A stretch of DNA of 64,000 bases from Enterococcus aquimarinus (GCF_001885765.1 NZ_JXKD01000003.1:152303-216302), one strand, 5' to 3'. Shown: positions 35,654-45,918, counted from the first letter of the stretch. Translations and numbers: made by a program. The notes: generated by a model not told the origin, from the sequence alone.

Positions 35654-35706
35654 AATATACCAACTCCATTCCTTCTTGTCAACCGCCTATGTCATATAAT
35701 CTAACA
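35654..35706 (-). promoter_or_regulatory. glnRA promoter with GlnR operator
   Basis: On the minus strand the -35 TTGACA (35682-35677) and -10 TATATT (35659-35654) have a 17-base spacer. Just upstream, TGTCA-N7-TAACA at 35690-35706 fits the GlnR/TnrA consensus TGTNA-N7-TNACA exactly. Confidence 0.88.
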
Positions 35707-35881
35707 TGAAAAGCAGTTTTTTTTTACTTTTTTACATTCTCCATGGAAAATCTGCCCAAAAATGATGGTTATTGTGTTGTTCATCATCGAAATGATGATT
35801 TACTAGCGCTAACTCGTACCAATTTCTTAGTTCATTTCGCTTAAAAAAAAAAAGACGCCCTAAGGCACCTCTTTTTTTATA

Positions 35882-37135
35882 TCAATTGTCTTCCATTAAC
35901 CGAATGGCAAAAGAATAAGGTGGCGCGAAACCTTTGGCTACGTACCGTTGGGTTTCTGGATCAAAATCTGCTGTGACGAGTAATGTTTCTTTTTTAAGTT
36001 GATTCAAGGTATTTCCTTCATGAGAAGCGACGGTCAACGTATAAGGTTGTAAAATTTCCATTATGGATAATTTAATGGCTTGACTTAATTGTTCTTTGCC
36101 ACTCAAACTTTTCGCTGAAATTAAGACACTAGGAAATAACGTTGGAACAAATGTAGCGGGGTTCATTTGATCCGCTTTGTTATAAACGGTTAAAACAGGA
36201 ATACCTGTTAAATCAAGTTCCTCCATTAATTTTAGGACGGTTTCTTCGTGTTGTTGACGATTATCAGAGCTGGCATCAACGACATGCAGCAAGAGATCCA
36301 TATTACGACTTTCTTCTAAGGTCGAATGAAACGCATTGATTAATTGTGTAGGTAAATCTTGAATAAAGCCTACGGTATCAGTCAATGTTACTTCAAACCC
36401 TTCCGGTAAACGCCACTTTTTAGTTAATGGATCTAATGTCGCAAACAATTGATCTTCTTCATAAGTCTGCGCTTTTGTTAAAGCATTTAAGATCGTTGAT
36501 TTCCCGGCATTCGTATAACCGATTAGTCCGATTTGGAAGGTATCATTGGTTTGACGTTTTTGGCGTGTCCGAGTCCGATGCGCTTCAACTTCTTTTAATT
36601 CCTTTTTGATGATGGTCACTTTGTTGCGAATATGCCGACGATCGGTTTCTAATTTCGTTTCACCAGGTCCCCGCGTCCCTATCCCGCCGCCTAGACGCGA
36701 CATCATTTTCCCTTGTCCCATCAAGCGTGGTAATAAATATTCCAATTGAGCTAACTCTACTTGTAGTTTTCCTTCTTTAGAACGGGCACGCATCGCAAAG
36801 ATATCTAAGATGACTTGCACGCGATCAATGACTGGAATGCCTAAAGCATCGCCAATCGTTTGACTTTGACGAGGGGTTAACTCATGATTAAAGATAACCA
36901 AATTCGCCTCGTAGGTTTCAATTAACGTCACCAATTCGGCTATTTTTCCTTTTCCAATGACCGTTCGACGATCGATTTGGGGTCTTTTTTGCGTTAAAGA
37001 AAAAACAACTTCACCTTCGGCTGTTTTCGTTAAATTCTTTAATTCGAGCATGGACTCCTCAAAATACTGATAATTCCCCTCATGCTCCACACCCACTATG
37101 ATCACACGTTCTTTTTCTTGTTTCGTTTCAGTCAT
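35882..37135 (-). CDS. hflX: GTPase HflX
   Basis: 417 residues. It is a ribosome-associated GTPase that splits stalled ribosomes. The N-terminal HflX domain is followed by a coiled coil (about 165-190). The G domain has GYTNAGKST (about residue 210), DTVGFIQDLP and YNKAD (G4). Its start overlaps the end of miaA by 8 bases, and it is cotranscribed with miaA. The weak hairpin and T-run at 35842-35880 probably end the transcript. Confidence 0.95.
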   Translation of the reverse strand: MTETKQEKERVIIVGVEHEGNYQYFEESMLELKNLTKTAEGEVVFSLTQKRPQIDRRTVIGKGKIAELVTLIETYEANLVIFNHELTPRQSQTIGDALGIPVIDRVQVILDIFAMRARSKEGKLQVELAQLEYLLPRLMGQGKMMSRLGGGIGTRGPGETKLETDRRHIRNKVTIIKKELKEVEAHRTRTRQKRQTNDTFQIGLIGYTNAGKSTILNALTKAQTYEEDQLFATLDPLTKKWRLPEGFEVTLTDTVGFIQDLPTQLINAFHSTLEESRNMDLLLHVVDASSDNRQQHEETVLKLMEELDLTGIPVLTVYNKADQMNPATFVPTLFPSVLISAKSLSGKEQLSQAIKLSIMEILQPYTLTVASHEGNTLNQLKKETLLVTADFDPETQRYVAKGFAPPYSFAIRLMEDN

Positions 37136-38060
37136 GTTGCTTCACTCCTTTCAACCAAGTGTTGATTTGCTCTTCTAAGGTAACAATTGTTTCTGGTGCT
37201 TGAACTAAATCGAACCAATGAGGCGCCATGCGATTTCGGAACCAAGTCAACTGTCGCTTCGCGTACCGTCTGGAATGTAGTTGAATTTCTTCAATCACTG
37301 TTTCTAGTGGAACTTTCCCTTCAAAATAAGGAAAAAATTCTTGATAACCGATTCCTAATGCTGCTTGTGATTCAGGAAAAGCCAGCAGACTGCGTGCTTC
37401 TTCCATTAACCCTTGCTCCACCATTTGATACACGCGCTGATTAATCCGTTCATATAGCAAAGTGCGATCTGTGGTCAACCCAATTAAAAAATCATCATAG
37501 CATTTTTGGGGTGTTTCTTTTGGCGCAATAATACTTCGCCCGGTTAACTCAAACACTTCAAGCGCACGGATGACTTTGCGTTGATTATTAAAATGTATTT
37601 TTTCAGCTGCTAGTTCATCCTTCACTTTTAATTGTTCCCAAAGTGCGAGATTTCCATGATTTTGCGCATATTGTGTATACTTTTCTCGTAGTTGGTAATC
37701 GTCTACTTCCTCTTTTTTTCCTAATTGATAATCATAAATCAGTGCTTGAACATACAGTCCTGTGCCACCTACCACAATCGGCAACTTCCCACGACTCGTG
37801 ATTTCGTTGATTTTTTCTCGTGCTTTTTTTTGAAAATCAGCCACCGTATACGTTTCATTTGGTTCATATATATCAATCAGATGGTGCGCAATCCCATCTG
37901 CTTCATCGGCTGTCACTTTAGCCGTGCCAATATCAAGCCCACGATAAACTTGCATTGAGTCTGCATTAATAATTTCGCCATCGTATTTTTTAGCTAGTTC
38001 AATACTAAGCGCGGTTTTTCCTACAGCGGTAGGGCCAACAATCACAATGATTTTATCCAT
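37128..38060 (-). CDS. miaA: tRNA dimethylallyltransferase
   Basis: 310 residues. It prenylates A37 of tRNAs reading codons that begin with U. The P-loop is VGPTAVGKTALS at the N-terminus, followed by NADSMQVYRGLDIGTAK, the substrate loop GGTGLYVQAL, and a C-terminal RRYAKRQLTWFRN. The ATG at 38060 matches homologues, but a GTG at 38072 lies 5 bases from GGAG and could be the true start (four more residues). It overlaps hflX downstream; the unknown membrane protein gene overlaps or abuts upstream. Confidence 0.95.
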   Translation of the reverse strand: MDKIIVIVGPTAVGKTALSIELAKKYDGEIINADSMQVYRGLDIGTAKVTADEADGIAHHLIDIYEPNETYTVADFQKKAREKINEITSRGKLPIVVGGTGLYVQALIYDYQLGKKEEVDDYQLREKYTQYAQNHGNLALWEQLKVKDELAAEKIHFNNQRKVIRALEVFELTGRSIIAPKETPQKCYDDFLIGLTTDRTLLYERINQRVYQMVEQGLMEEARSLLAFPESQAALGIGYQEFFPYFEGKVPLETVIEEIQLHSRRYAKRQLTWFRNRMAPHWFDLVQAPETIVTLEEQINTWLKGVKQHD

Positions 38061-38091
38061 TCTTTTTCTCACATTATCTCCTATTTTAACC

Positions 38092-38610
38092 TTATCCTTT
38101 ATATTTAAAAAGTAGTAACGGTTCATTTGTTAAGCGGGTTAATTGATTTTTTCGTTCATAAATCATTTCAGTCATCTTATCAGATAGTTGTTCCATCAAG
38201 ACACGGCCACCTTTAAACGTATAGCCGCCCAACGAAACAGTTTCAGTCGGCGATAACACAACTTTCCGCGTTGAAATTTGTTTAAAAAATTCATCTAAAA
38301 AGTAATTCGGTAAATAAAAACTATTATGGGCCGCAAATGACTGTAAGTAAATATAGTCATCGACCGTAATGTAACAATCATCGAACGCGTCAAAACTCAC
38401 GTATTCGTCCATCATCACCATTCGTTTTTCTAAAATCTCAATGACTTTTTTATTTAATGCAAGCAGCGTTTCGATTTCCTTGACTTTGTGTTCCAGTAAT
38501 CGCTGTTTTTTTTCTTTTCGCTCTAAATAGTTCATTTGAATATAAAAACCAAGAATTACCAGAAGAGCACCCGTAAGCACGCCACTCATACCGATCACAA
38601 ACATTGCCAT
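38092..38610 (-). CDS. Membrane-anchored protein of unknown function
   Basis: 172 residues. A single N-terminal membrane segment (about residues 4-25, VIGMSGVLTGALLVILGFYI) is followed by a charged coiled coil (about 28-65, LERKEKKQRLLEHKVKEIE) and a globular tail. The tail is not recognised. The ATG at 38610 is 9 bases from AAGGA; one three codons earlier lies closer to the ribosome binding site. It lies directly upstream of miaA and is probably cotranscribed with it. Function unknown. Confidence 0.7.
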   Translation of the reverse strand: MAMFVIGMSGVLTGALLVILGFYIQMNYLERKEKKQRLLEHKVKEIETLLALNKKVIEILEKRMVMMDEYVSFDAFDDCYITVDDYIYLQSFAAHNSFYLPNYFLDEFFKQISTRKVVLSPTETVSLGGYTFKGGRVLMEQLSDKMTEMIYERKNQLTRLTNEPLLLFKYKG

Positions 38611-38681
38611 TTCAACCATTCCTTCCTTTGATTCTCTTCCCCCATTCTACCATATCTTCTTCCCTTTTTTAATCTTTTTTA

Positions 38682-38711
38682 TTTGACCTTTATTGACCTT
38701 TCCGTTATAAT
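38682..38711 (+). promoter_or_regulatory. clpP promoter with CtsR operator
   Basis: -35 TTGACC at 38683-38688, 17 bases, -10 TATAAT at 38706-38711. Read on the minus strand, 38698-38682 is GGTCAAT-AAA-GGTCAAA, one base from the CtsR tandem repeat RGTCAAA-NAN-RGTCAAA, lying over the -35. Confidence 0.88.
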
Positions 38712-38810
38712 TTCCTTAGCTAAATAAGCAACGAAGCTATGTAAACAGTCATCAATATGATATGCTATAGTTAACATTTAGCAAATATTAATCAAGGAGG
38801 ATTTTTTCCT

Positions 38811-39392
38811 ATGAACTTAATTCCAACAGTTATCGAACAATCTTCTCGTGGCGAAAGAGCCTACGACATCTATTCTCGTTTATTAAAAGACCGCATTATT
38901 ATGCTGAGTGGTCAAGTAACCGATGATTTAGCGAACACGATTATCGCTCAACTTCTTTTCTTAGATGCGCAAGATTCAGAAAAAGATATCTATCTTTACA
39001 TCAACTCTCCTGGTGGTAGCGTGACAGCAGGTTTAGCGATCTTTGATACAATGAACTTTGTCAAAGCCGACGTCCAAACAATCGTAATGGGAATGGCTGC
39101 ATCAATGGGTAGCTTCTTACTTGCCGCTGGTGCAAAAGGTAAACGTTTTGCCTTGCCAAATGCAGAAGTCATGATTCACCAACCATTAGGTGGCGCTCAA
39201 GGACAAGCAACTGAAATTGAAATTGCTGCGCGCCATATTTTAAAAACCCGTGATCGCTTAAATAAAATTTTAGCAGAGCGGACTGGCCAACCAATTGAAG
39301 TAATTGAAAAAGACACAGATCGTGATAATTTCATGTCTGCTGAAGAAGCAAAAGCTTACGGTCTTGTTGATGAAGTCATGGTAACAAAATAA
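38811..39392 (+). CDS. clpP: ATP-dependent Clp protease proteolytic subunit
   Basis: 193 residues, full length. The catalytic triad is readable: Ser98 in GMAASMGSF, His123 in MIHQPLGG, and Asp in KDTDRDNF (about 172). It forms a barrel-shaped peptidase that degrades proteins fed by ClpC, ClpX or ClpE. CtsR heat-shock control is seen at the promoter. AAGGAGG precedes the ATG. A single gene with a strong terminator. Confidence 0.97.
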   Translation: MNLIPTVIEQSSRGERAYDIYSRLLKDRIIMLSGQVTDDLANTIIAQLLFLDAQDSEKDIYLYINSPGGSVTAGLAIFDTMNFVKADVQTIVMGMAASMGSFLLAAGAKGKRFALPNAEVMIHQPLGGAQGQATEIEIAARHILKTRDRLNKILAERTGQPIEVIEKDTDRDNFMSAEEAKAYGLVDEVMVTK

Positions 39393-39408
39393 TAATAGCC
39401 GATAGCAC

Positions 39409-39449
39409 AAAAGCAGGTCTCTGATGAATCTCAGAGACCTGCTTTTATT
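39409..39449. terminator. Terminator after clpP
   Basis: 16-base arms AAAAGCAGGTCTCTGA and TCAGAGACCTGCTTTT flank a 6-base loop, with AT-rich flanks. It can also act for the convergent exporter genes. Confidence 0.9.
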
Positions 39450-39509
39450 TAATCAAACTGACTCAAATTCCAGTTGGAAATAATCGCGTTTCATATTTTC
39501 ATTCACCAA

Positions 39510-41267
39510 TCATTCCGCTTCTTCTGAAAATTGGCTATTATAAAGGTCGGCATAAAAGCCGCCTTTTGCAAGTAATGTTTGATGGTTTCCTTGTTCAATA
39601 ATGGATCCTTTGTCCATGACTAAAATTAAATCTGCATCACGAATAGTCGATAAACGGTGAGCAATAACAAAGCTTGTCCGGCCTTCCATGACTTTGTCCA
39701 TCGCTTTTTGAATCAAAGCTTCTAAACGAGTATCCACAGAACTAGTCGCCTCATCCAAAATTAAAATCTTTGGATTCGAAATAACCGCACGCGCAATCGT
39801 CATTAATTGTTTTTGTCCTAGTGAAATATTATCGCCTTCAGAATTAATAAACATTTCATATCCTTCAGGCATGGTCCGAATAAAGTGATCGACATTCGCC
39901 GTTTTCGCAGCATCCACGACTTCATAATCAGTTGCGGCTAACTTCCCAAAGCGAATATTATCCGCAATGGTCCCTTCATAGAGCCAAGCGTCTTGTAGAA
40001 CCATCCCAAATAAAGAGCGGACATCACTGCGAGCCATCTTTTTCGTATCAACCCCATCAATTTTAATCGCACCAGCATTTACATCATAAAAGCGCATCAA
40101 CAAATTAATAAGGGTGGTTTTCCCTGCACCAGTTGGCCCGACAATCGCCACTGTTTGACCTGCCTTTACCGTAAAATTCAGATCTTTAATCAGTGGCTTA
40201 TCAGGCGAATAAGCAAAGTCCACATGCTCAAAAGTAACTTCCCCATGAAAGACTTCTGGTAAAGCCTCATCCACTTCATTTTCGATTTCTTCGAGCTCAT
40301 CTAAAATTTCAAAAACTCGTTTAGCAGAAGCAGAGGCACTTTGTAACACTCCAGATAACTGCGTAATATTTCCCATTGGTTGGCTCACTTGCCAGATATA
40401 TTGAATAAAGGCTTGTAATTGACCAAGGACAATCACCCCACCAATCACATAAAAGCTTCCGACTACCGCAATAACGACATACGCTAAATAGGCTGTTAAC
40501 TGAACGAGTGGCATCATCAACCCTGAGATAAAGGCGGAGCGAAATCCGTAATATTGTAATTTGCGGTTAGTCTTTTTAAAGCCTTCAAGTGCCGCTTGTT
40601 CACGTCCATAAACTTTTAAAATACTAAAACCTGTCATACTTTCTTGAACATAGCCATTCAATTCACCGAGTGCATTTTGCATCTGATTAAAATCTGGTTG
40701 TGATTTATTCACGATCAATTTTGAGATAATCATTGAGATCGGTATCATCACCATCGCTAAAAGCGTCATAACGGGATTAATATAAAACATCATCGAAATG
40801 GCAATTAAAATGCTCAAAATGGCATTTACAATCCCAATGAGTGCTTGTTGCATCGCGCCACTCACCGCATCAACATCATTTGTTACCCGTGATAAAATAT
40901 TCCCTTGTTGATTTTTATCAAAATAAGAAACGGGTAACCGATTGATTTTAGACTCTAAATCATGACGTAAATCTTTCATTGCAGATTGTACGACATTGGT
41001 AATGAGAATCCCGGCGGATAACTGTGAAATCGCATAGCCCAAGCCAATCAATAAAATCCAGATAAGGGTTTGTTTGATGTAAGCAAAGTTTATGACTTCA
41101 CCTTGCGAAACATTTCTCGCAATTTCAGAGGTCGGTAAACCAGAGACATAGGGTAACAATCCATTAAAAGCGACAGTCGCAACGGTAAAAAATAATACAA
41201 AATAAAAACCAATTCGATATGGTTTTAAGTAATTAGCCAATCGCTTCAACGCAGAAAAGTTTCTCAT
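39510..41267 (-). CDS. Heterodimeric ABC exporter, catalytic subunit
   Basis: 585 residues. A six-helix transmembrane domain is followed by an ATPase with Walker A GPTGAGKTT, signature NISLGQKQLM and Walker B ILILDEATSSVD with an intact catalytic Glu. The Leu in place of the second Gly of the signature motif is unusual. The ATG overlaps the upstream gene's stop as ATGA. It pairs with the degenerate-site partner upstream. It resembles the YfiB/YfiC and EfrA/EfrB group of drug exporters, but the substrate is unknown. Confidence 0.9.
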   Translation of the reverse strand: MRNFSALKRLANYLKPYRIGFYFVLFFTVATVAFNGLLPYVSGLPTSEIARNVSQGEVINFAYIKQTLIWILLIGLGYAISQLSAGILITNVVQSAMKDLRHDLESKINRLPVSYFDKNQQGNILSRVTNDVDAVSGAMQQALIGIVNAILSILIAISMMFYINPVMTLLAMVMIPISMIISKLIVNKSQPDFNQMQNALGELNGYVQESMTGFSILKVYGREQAALEGFKKTNRKLQYYGFRSAFISGLMMPLVQLTAYLAYVVIAVVGSFYVIGGVIVLGQLQAFIQYIWQVSQPMGNITQLSGVLQSASASAKRVFEILDELEEIENEVDEALPEVFHGEVTFEHVDFAYSPDKPLIKDLNFTVKAGQTVAIVGPTGAGKTTLINLLMRFYDVNAGAIKIDGVDTKKMARSDVRSLFGMVLQDAWLYEGTIADNIRFGKLAATDYEVVDAAKTANVDHFIRTMPEGYEMFINSEGDNISLGQKQLMTIARAVISNPKILILDEATSSVDTRLEALIQKAMDKVMEGRTSFVIAHRLSTIRDADLILVMDKGSIIEQGNHQTLLAKGGFYADLYNSQFSEEAE

Positions 41268-42997
41268 TTTAACAACTCCTCCTCTGACAATTGTGATGCC
41301 GCAATATCGTAGTAAATGGCACAATTTTTTAGTAATTCTTTGTGCGTCCCAATTCCCACAACATCACCTTCATTCAAAACGATAATTTTATCGGCATCCA
41401 TAATCGTGCCCACACGTTGCGCGACAATTAATGTCGTCGACTCCGTTGTTTCCGCGCGAAGTCGTTCCCGTAAACGAGCATCCGTTGCGTAGTCTAGCGC
41501 AGAAAAACTATCATCGAAAATGAAAATTTCCGGTTGACGGATAATCGCTCGAGCAATCGCTAAACGTTGCTTTTGTCCGCCAGAGAAATTACTGCCTCCT
41601 TCTGAAACGACCGTATCTAACCCATTGGGTAAACTCAAGACAAAATCCGTTGCTTGCGCAATATCTAAGGCTCGCAACATTTGTTCCTTTGTAGCATCTT
41701 CTTTTCCGTAGCGTAAATTATCCGCAATTGTTCCTGTAAAGAGCACCGCTTTTTGCGGAATGTACCCGATTTTTTGACGCAACGCTGCTAGTTGATACTC
41801 ACGAACATCCGATCCGTCAATTAATACGTGACCTTGACTGACATCATAAAAACGAGGAATCAACTGAATAAGCGTTGATTTCCCACTACCCGTACTGCCA
41901 ATAAACGCCACGGTTTCACCTGGACTTGCCGTAAAACTAATATCTCGGATTACCGGTGTTTGCGAAGGTCCCGGATAGGCAAACGTCACATGATCAAAAA
42001 CTAACTCCCCTTTTGTTGCTGTGGTTGTAATGCCGTTTGGATTGTCTTTAATCAATGGTTCCGCATCAAACACATCTTGAATCCGTCCAGCCGAAACTGC
42101 CGCCCGCGGATACATCATAAAAACAGTGGCAAATAACATAAACGAAAATAACGCGTGGAAGATATATTCGATAAAAGCAATCAAATCGCCTACTCGTAAA
42201 TCGCCGGTACTAATCTGCACGCTACCAGACCAAATAATTAAGACCATCACGATATTAAATAAAAAGAAAAAGGCTGGTTGTGCCACCGACATTAAACGAA
42301 AGAGCTTTTTCGAACTCGTCGCATACGCATCATTGACTTCTTCAAAGCGTTTTTCTTCGAATCGTTCATTCACAAATGCTCGAATCACACGTAATCCCGA
42401 TAAATTCTCTCGTAAAATCCCGTTAATACGATCAAGATTTTTTTGCTGCATTTTCGAAATAGGTTCAGAGTAAATGGCGATTGCTACGACGCCGCCTAAT
42501 AAGAATGGCAGTGAACCGAGAACGTACCACCCAAGCGATGGACTCGTCCGGACGACCATGTATAAACTGACGATAAACATCATCGGTGCTGTAAACCCAA
42601 TGCGTAAAATATTTTGCATAAATAACATAATCTGATAGGCATCGTTGGTCACGCGCGTAATCAAGGATGAAACCCCAATTTGTTCGTATTCATTATGAGA
42701 AAACTCTTGTACCGTTTCGAATAGGTCATCCCGAATATTCTCAATCATATTTGTTGTAATTCTCGATGTAAAATAACCTAACAAAATATTTAATGCGACA
42801 CCAAAAACGACGACGCCCAACATTAAAAGGCCCATATTTTTAACATAGTTCGTATCATTTTGAGTAATTCCTTTGTCAATCATCAACGCAAGTAGCGTTG
42901 GTAATCCTAATTCAACTGAAATAAAGCCGAATACAGAAATAAAATTGAAAAATAATAGTTTCTTTTGTTTCATTGCATAACGCCACATTAACTTCAA
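41264..42997 (-). CDS. Heterodimeric ABC exporter, degenerate-site subunit
   Basis: 577 residues, transmembrane domain then ATPase. Walker A is GSTGSGKST, signature NFSGGQKQRL and Walker B IFIFDDSFSALD, with Asp replacing the catalytic Glu. This marks the non-canonical half of a heterodimer. The start codon is TTG at 42997, with AAAGGAGG about 7 bases upstream; the ATG three codons later is too far from it. It is cotranscribed with the catalytic half through an ATGA overlap. No leader peptide or terminator lies before it, unlike the other exporter. Confidence 0.9.
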   Translation of the reverse strand: MKLMWRYAMKQKKLLFFNFISVFGFISVELGLPTLLALMIDKGITQNDTNYVKNMGLLMLGVVVFGVALNILLGYFTSRITTNMIENIRDDLFETVQEFSHNEYEQIGVSSLITRVTNDAYQIMLFMQNILRIGFTAPMMFIVSLYMVVRTSPSLGWYVLGSLPFLLGGVVAIAIYSEPISKMQQKNLDRINGILRENLSGLRVIRAFVNERFEEKRFEEVNDAYATSSKKLFRLMSVAQPAFFFLFNIVMVLIIWSGSVQISTGDLRVGDLIAFIEYIFHALFSFMLFATVFMMYPRAAVSAGRIQDVFDAEPLIKDNPNGITTTATKGELVFDHVTFAYPGPSQTPVIRDISFTASPGETVAFIGSTGSGKSTLIQLIPRFYDVSQGHVLIDGSDVREYQLAALRQKIGYIPQKAVLFTGTIADNLRYGKEDATKEQMLRALDIAQATDFVLSLPNGLDTVVSEGGSNFSGGQKQRLAIARAIIRQPEIFIFDDSFSALDYATDARLRERLRAETTESTTLIVAQRVGTIMDADKIIVLNEGDVVGIGTHKELLKNCAIYYDIAASQLSEEELLK

Positions 42998-43118
42998 ATA
43001 AATCCCTCCTTTAATTGTCTCTCCTTTTAAACTATAACAAATCTCATCAAAACGATAAAGCTTTTTCAGAAAATTGTCATTTTCATTCTTTTAATCACAT
43101 GCCTCTCTAACCACCTAA

Positions 43119-43145
43119 CTAAATGATTATCACTCATTCATTTAG
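43119..43145. repeat. Inverted repeat in the 43.0-43.4 kb intergenic region
   Basis: CTAAATGA and TCATTTAG are perfect 8-base arms around 11 bases, with no T-run. It lies in the 447-base gap between the divergent exporter gene and rpoY. The gap otherwise shows only AT-rich promoter-like sequence around 43210-43225 and no gene. Confidence 0.4.
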
Positions 43146-43444
43146 CAACCGATGACGATCAATTGGATGAATGACTGCAATTAACTAGTCTTTCTATACT
43201 TCTTTTCATTTGTATGATAAAATAAAAACAAATCCTGTATATCCATACAGAAACGTTCGGTTGAATTACAATAAACGCCTCCAGAAAGTAAAGACGAGAC
43301 TTTCTCTTTTTTCTCACTCAATGTCTGAAAAAAGCCTATTCACGTTCAATTCTACTAAAAAAGGTCTCACAAACCCGACCTTCATTTTGGTGCGTTAAAA
43401 AATCCAGCCTTAAAAACTGCGACGCAGATAAAGGAGAGTATCAT

Positions 43445-43657
43445 ATGATTTATAAAGTTTTTTACCAAGAAAGCAAAGAACAAAACCCAAAAAGAGAGCA
43501 AACAAAAGCACTTTACATTGACGCCGAAACTGAGGTGCTTGCACGACAATTAGTTGAGGACAATACCCCATATAATATCGAATTCCTTCAACTTCTAGAA
43601 GGCAATCATCTAGAATACGAAAAAGAAAATACAGACTTCACCTTGACGGAGTTTTAA
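43445..43657 (+). CDS. rpoY: DNA-directed RNA polymerase epsilon subunit
   Basis: 70 residues, the family length (formerly DUF1447). It starts [20 protein letters not shown] and ends with [10 protein letters not shown], both characteristic. The epsilon subunit binds core polymerase near the beta' secondary jaw; its cellular role is subtle. AAAGGAGAG precedes the ATG. The stop is 1 base from the rnjA start, the classic rpoY-rnjA pair of Firmicutes. Confidence 0.97.
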   Translation: MIYKVFYQESKEQNPKREQTKALYIDAETEVLARQLVEDNTPYNIEFLQLLEGNHLEYEKENTDFTLTEF

Positions 43658-43658
43658 A

Positions 43659-45338
43659 ATGAAAGTTTCACTAAAAAACAACGAAACTGGTGTCTTTGGC
43701 ATCGGTGGTCTAGGTGAAATCGGGAAAAACTGCTATGGGGTTCAATTCCAAGATGAAATTATTCTGATAGATGCAGGAATTAAATTTCCTGAAGATGAAT
43801 TACTTGGGATTGACTATGTGATTTCCGATTACAGCTATATCGTTCAAAATTTATCAAAAGTTAAAGGGTTAATCATTACCCACGGGCACGAAGATCACAT
43901 TGGTGGTATTCCTTATTTACTTCGTCAAGCCAATATCCCTATTTATGCGGGTCCTTTGGCACTTGCTCTCATTACCAATAAATTAGACGAACATGGTCTA
44001 CTCCGCGACGCGACATTAATTGAAATCAATGAAGATACCGTGATTCGTTTCCGTAAAACATCGATTAGTTTTTTTAGAACGACTCACAGTATTCCGGATG
44101 CCCTAGGAGTTGTTGTCAAAACACCTTCTGGAAATATTGTAGCTACAGGAGATTTCAAATTTGATTTTACGCCGGTTGGAGAACCTGCTAATTTACATAA
44201 AATGGCTCGAATAGGGGAAGAAGGCGTTCTATGTCTTCTATCTGATAGTACGAATGCCGAAGTTCCTACTTTTACGAAATCTGAAAAAACGATTGGCGCT
44301 TCCATTATTCGAATTTTCGAAAAAATTGAAGGTCGCATTATTTTTGCTAGTTTCGCTTCAAATATGTTCCGTTTACAACAAGCTGCTGATGCCGCTGTTG
44401 CAACAGGTCGTAAAATTGCGGTGTTTGGTCGTAGTATGGAAAATGCGATCGTTAATGGTCAAAATTTAGGCTATATTAAAGTTCCGAATGGTACTTTTGT
44501 GGATGCTTCTGAGATCAATCGCTTACCTGCGAATGAAACGATGATCTTATGTACCGGTTCCCAAGGTGAACCAATGGCTGCCCTTAGTCGAATTGCGAAT
44601 GGGACGCATCGCCAAATCCAAGTCCATCCAGATGATACAGTCATTTTCTCTAGTTCACCTATTCCAGGTAATACAAAGAGTGTTAACCACTTGATTAACT
44701 TACTCCTCGAAGCTGGTGCAGAAGTCATTCATGGAAAATTAAATAATATCCATACTTCTGGACACGGTGGACAAGAAGAACAAAAACTCATGTTGCGCTT
44801 AATGAAACCAAAATTCTTTATGCCGGTGCATGGCGAGTTCCGGATGTTAAAAATCCATACTCAACTAGCACAAGATACTGGCGTGCCAGAAGACCATTGT
44901 TTTATTATGGAAAATGGTGACATGTTAGCCTTAACGGCAGACTCTGCGCGGATTGCTGGCCACTTTAATGCCAACGACGTTTACGTAGATGGTAGTGGTA
45001 TCGGTGATATTGGGAACGTCGTCTTAAAAGATCGTCGCATCCTTTCTGAAGAAGGGCTCGTTTTAGCCGTCGCGACTGTCGATATCGAAAGCAAAGAAAT
45101 TTTAGCAGGTCCAGATATTTTATCTCGTGGTTTTGTTTATATGAGAGAATCTGGTGAAATGATTAGCGAAGGGCAAACCGTTTTATTCAATAGTCTTCGC
45201 GAAGCCTTACAAGAACCAAATTGTACAGAATACAAATTAAAAGAAGCGATGTCAGCTGCTCTTCAACCGTTCCTTTTTGAAAAAACAGAACGACACCCGA
45301 TGATATTGTCAATGGTTATGACACCAGACAGTATCTAA
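43659..45338 (+). CDS. rnjA: Ribonuclease J1
   Basis: 559 residues. It is a metallo-beta-lactamase/beta-CASP nuclease with endo- and 5'-3' exonuclease activity, central to mRNA decay and rRNA maturation. The zinc motif is [11 protein letters not shown] (about residue 72). Further motifs are [13 protein letters not shown], the beta-CASP segment with [12 protein letters not shown], and [20 protein letters not shown]-like spacing is replaced by tight coupling to rpoY. A structured terminator follows. Confidence 0.96.
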   Translation: MKVSLKNNETGVFGIGGLGEIGKNCYGVQFQDEIILIDAGIKFPEDELLGIDYVISDYSYIVQNLSKVKGLIITHGHEDHIGGIPYLLRQANIPIYAGPLALALITNKLDEHGLLRDATLIEINEDTVIRFRKTSISFFRTTHSIPDALGVVVKTPSGNIVATGDFKFDFTPVGEPANLHKMARIGEEGVLCLLSDSTNAEVPTFTKSEKTIGASIIRIFEKIEGRIIFASFASNMFRLQQAADAAVATGRKIAVFGRSMENAIVNGQNLGYIKVPNGTFVDASEINRLPANETMILCTGSQGEPMAALSRIANGTHRQIQVHPDDTVIFSSSPIPGNTKSVNHLINLLLEAGAEVIHGKLNNIHTSGHGGQEEQKLMLRLMKPKFFMPVHGEFRMLKIHTQLAQDTGVPEDHCFIMENGDMLALTADSARIAGHFNANDVYVDGSGIGDIGNVVLKDRRILSEEGLVLAVATVDIESKEILAGPDILSRGFVYMRESGEMISEGQTVLFNSLREALQEPNCTEYKLKEAMSAALQPFLFEKTERHPMILSMVMTPDSI

Positions 45339-45385
45339 CCCTTCTATTTTGATAAAAAAGCGTTTCGGCGCAGCTTATAAAAAAT

Positions 45386-45476
45386 AAAAAACGCAAGTGA
45401 ATGGTATAAGAATCCTTAATTAGACTAACGGCTAACGTAAAGGATTCAACACATACCATCTTCTTGCGTTTTTTTT
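45386..45476 (+). terminator. Long three-part hairpin terminator after rnjA
   Basis: Three collinear stems share one axis: AACGCAAG/CTTGCGTT, ATGGTAT/ATACCAT and AATCCTT/AAGGATT. They are separated by small internal loops and end in TTTTTTTT. The total is about 90 bases, longer than most intrinsic terminators. Confidence 0.8.
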
Positions 45477-45592
45477 GTGGGCTTTGCTAAGCTCTCCGAG
45501 GAAACTTAGTGAAGAAGCTTTGTTTGAATACCATCATCGAAACTAACTGACGGACAATTCATCGATTCTCTTGCTCGTCATTTTTCTCTAAA

Positions 45593-45626
45593 AAAAGAAA
45601 CGAGGGTATCGTACCCTCGTTTCTTT
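45593..45626 (-). terminator. Terminator of the cold-shock gene
   Basis: AGAAACGAGGGTA and TACCCTCGTTTCT flank a 3-6 base loop. On the minus strand a T-run follows. Confidence 0.9.
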
Positions 45627-45635
45627 GTTGTTTAA

Positions 45636-45836
45636 TTAGGCTTTGTTCACATTTGTAGCTTGAGGACCGCGATCTGATTCTTCAACATCAAATGTTACTG
45701 CTTGTCCTTCTTCTAAAGTTTTGAAACCCTCACCTTGAATAGCTGAGAAGTGTACAAAAACATCACTTCCGTCTTCGCGAGAGATAAACCCAAAACCTTT
45801 TTCTGCGTTAAACCATTTTACTGTTCCATTCTCCAT
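45636..45836 (-). CDS. Cold-shock protein (CspA/CspD type)
   Basis: 66 residues. The nucleic-acid-binding motifs are KGFGFI (RNP1) and VFVHFSAI (RNP2), and the protein starts with [16 protein letters not shown]. It binds single-stranded nucleic acid and melts RNA structure. GGAGG precedes the ATG. The promoter has TTAACT (45918-45913) and TATATT (45896-45891) with a 16-base spacer, giving about a 50-base leader. Confidence 0.97.
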   Translation of the reverse strand: MENGTVKWFNAEKGFGFISREDGSDVFVHFSAIQGEGFKTLEEGQAVTFDVEESDRGPQATNVNKA

Positions 45837-45890
45837 GAAAATAACCTCCTAGTGCTACTGCACAATAATTCGTAACCTTTGTTTGTCATC

Positions 45891-45918
45891 AATATAGCGG
45901 TCAAACTTGATTAGTTAA
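45891..45918 (-). promoter_or_regulatory. Promoter of the cold-shock gene
   Basis: On the minus strand, -35 TTAACT and -10 TATATT are 16 bases apart, about 55 bases upstream of the ATG. Confidence 0.5.

Noticed and set aside
43120..43145. Fur-box-like sequence (TGATTATCA) in the gap before rpoY
   Set aside because: Only the core of a Fur site is matched, no iron gene is adjacent, and the inverted repeat there has a different centre.
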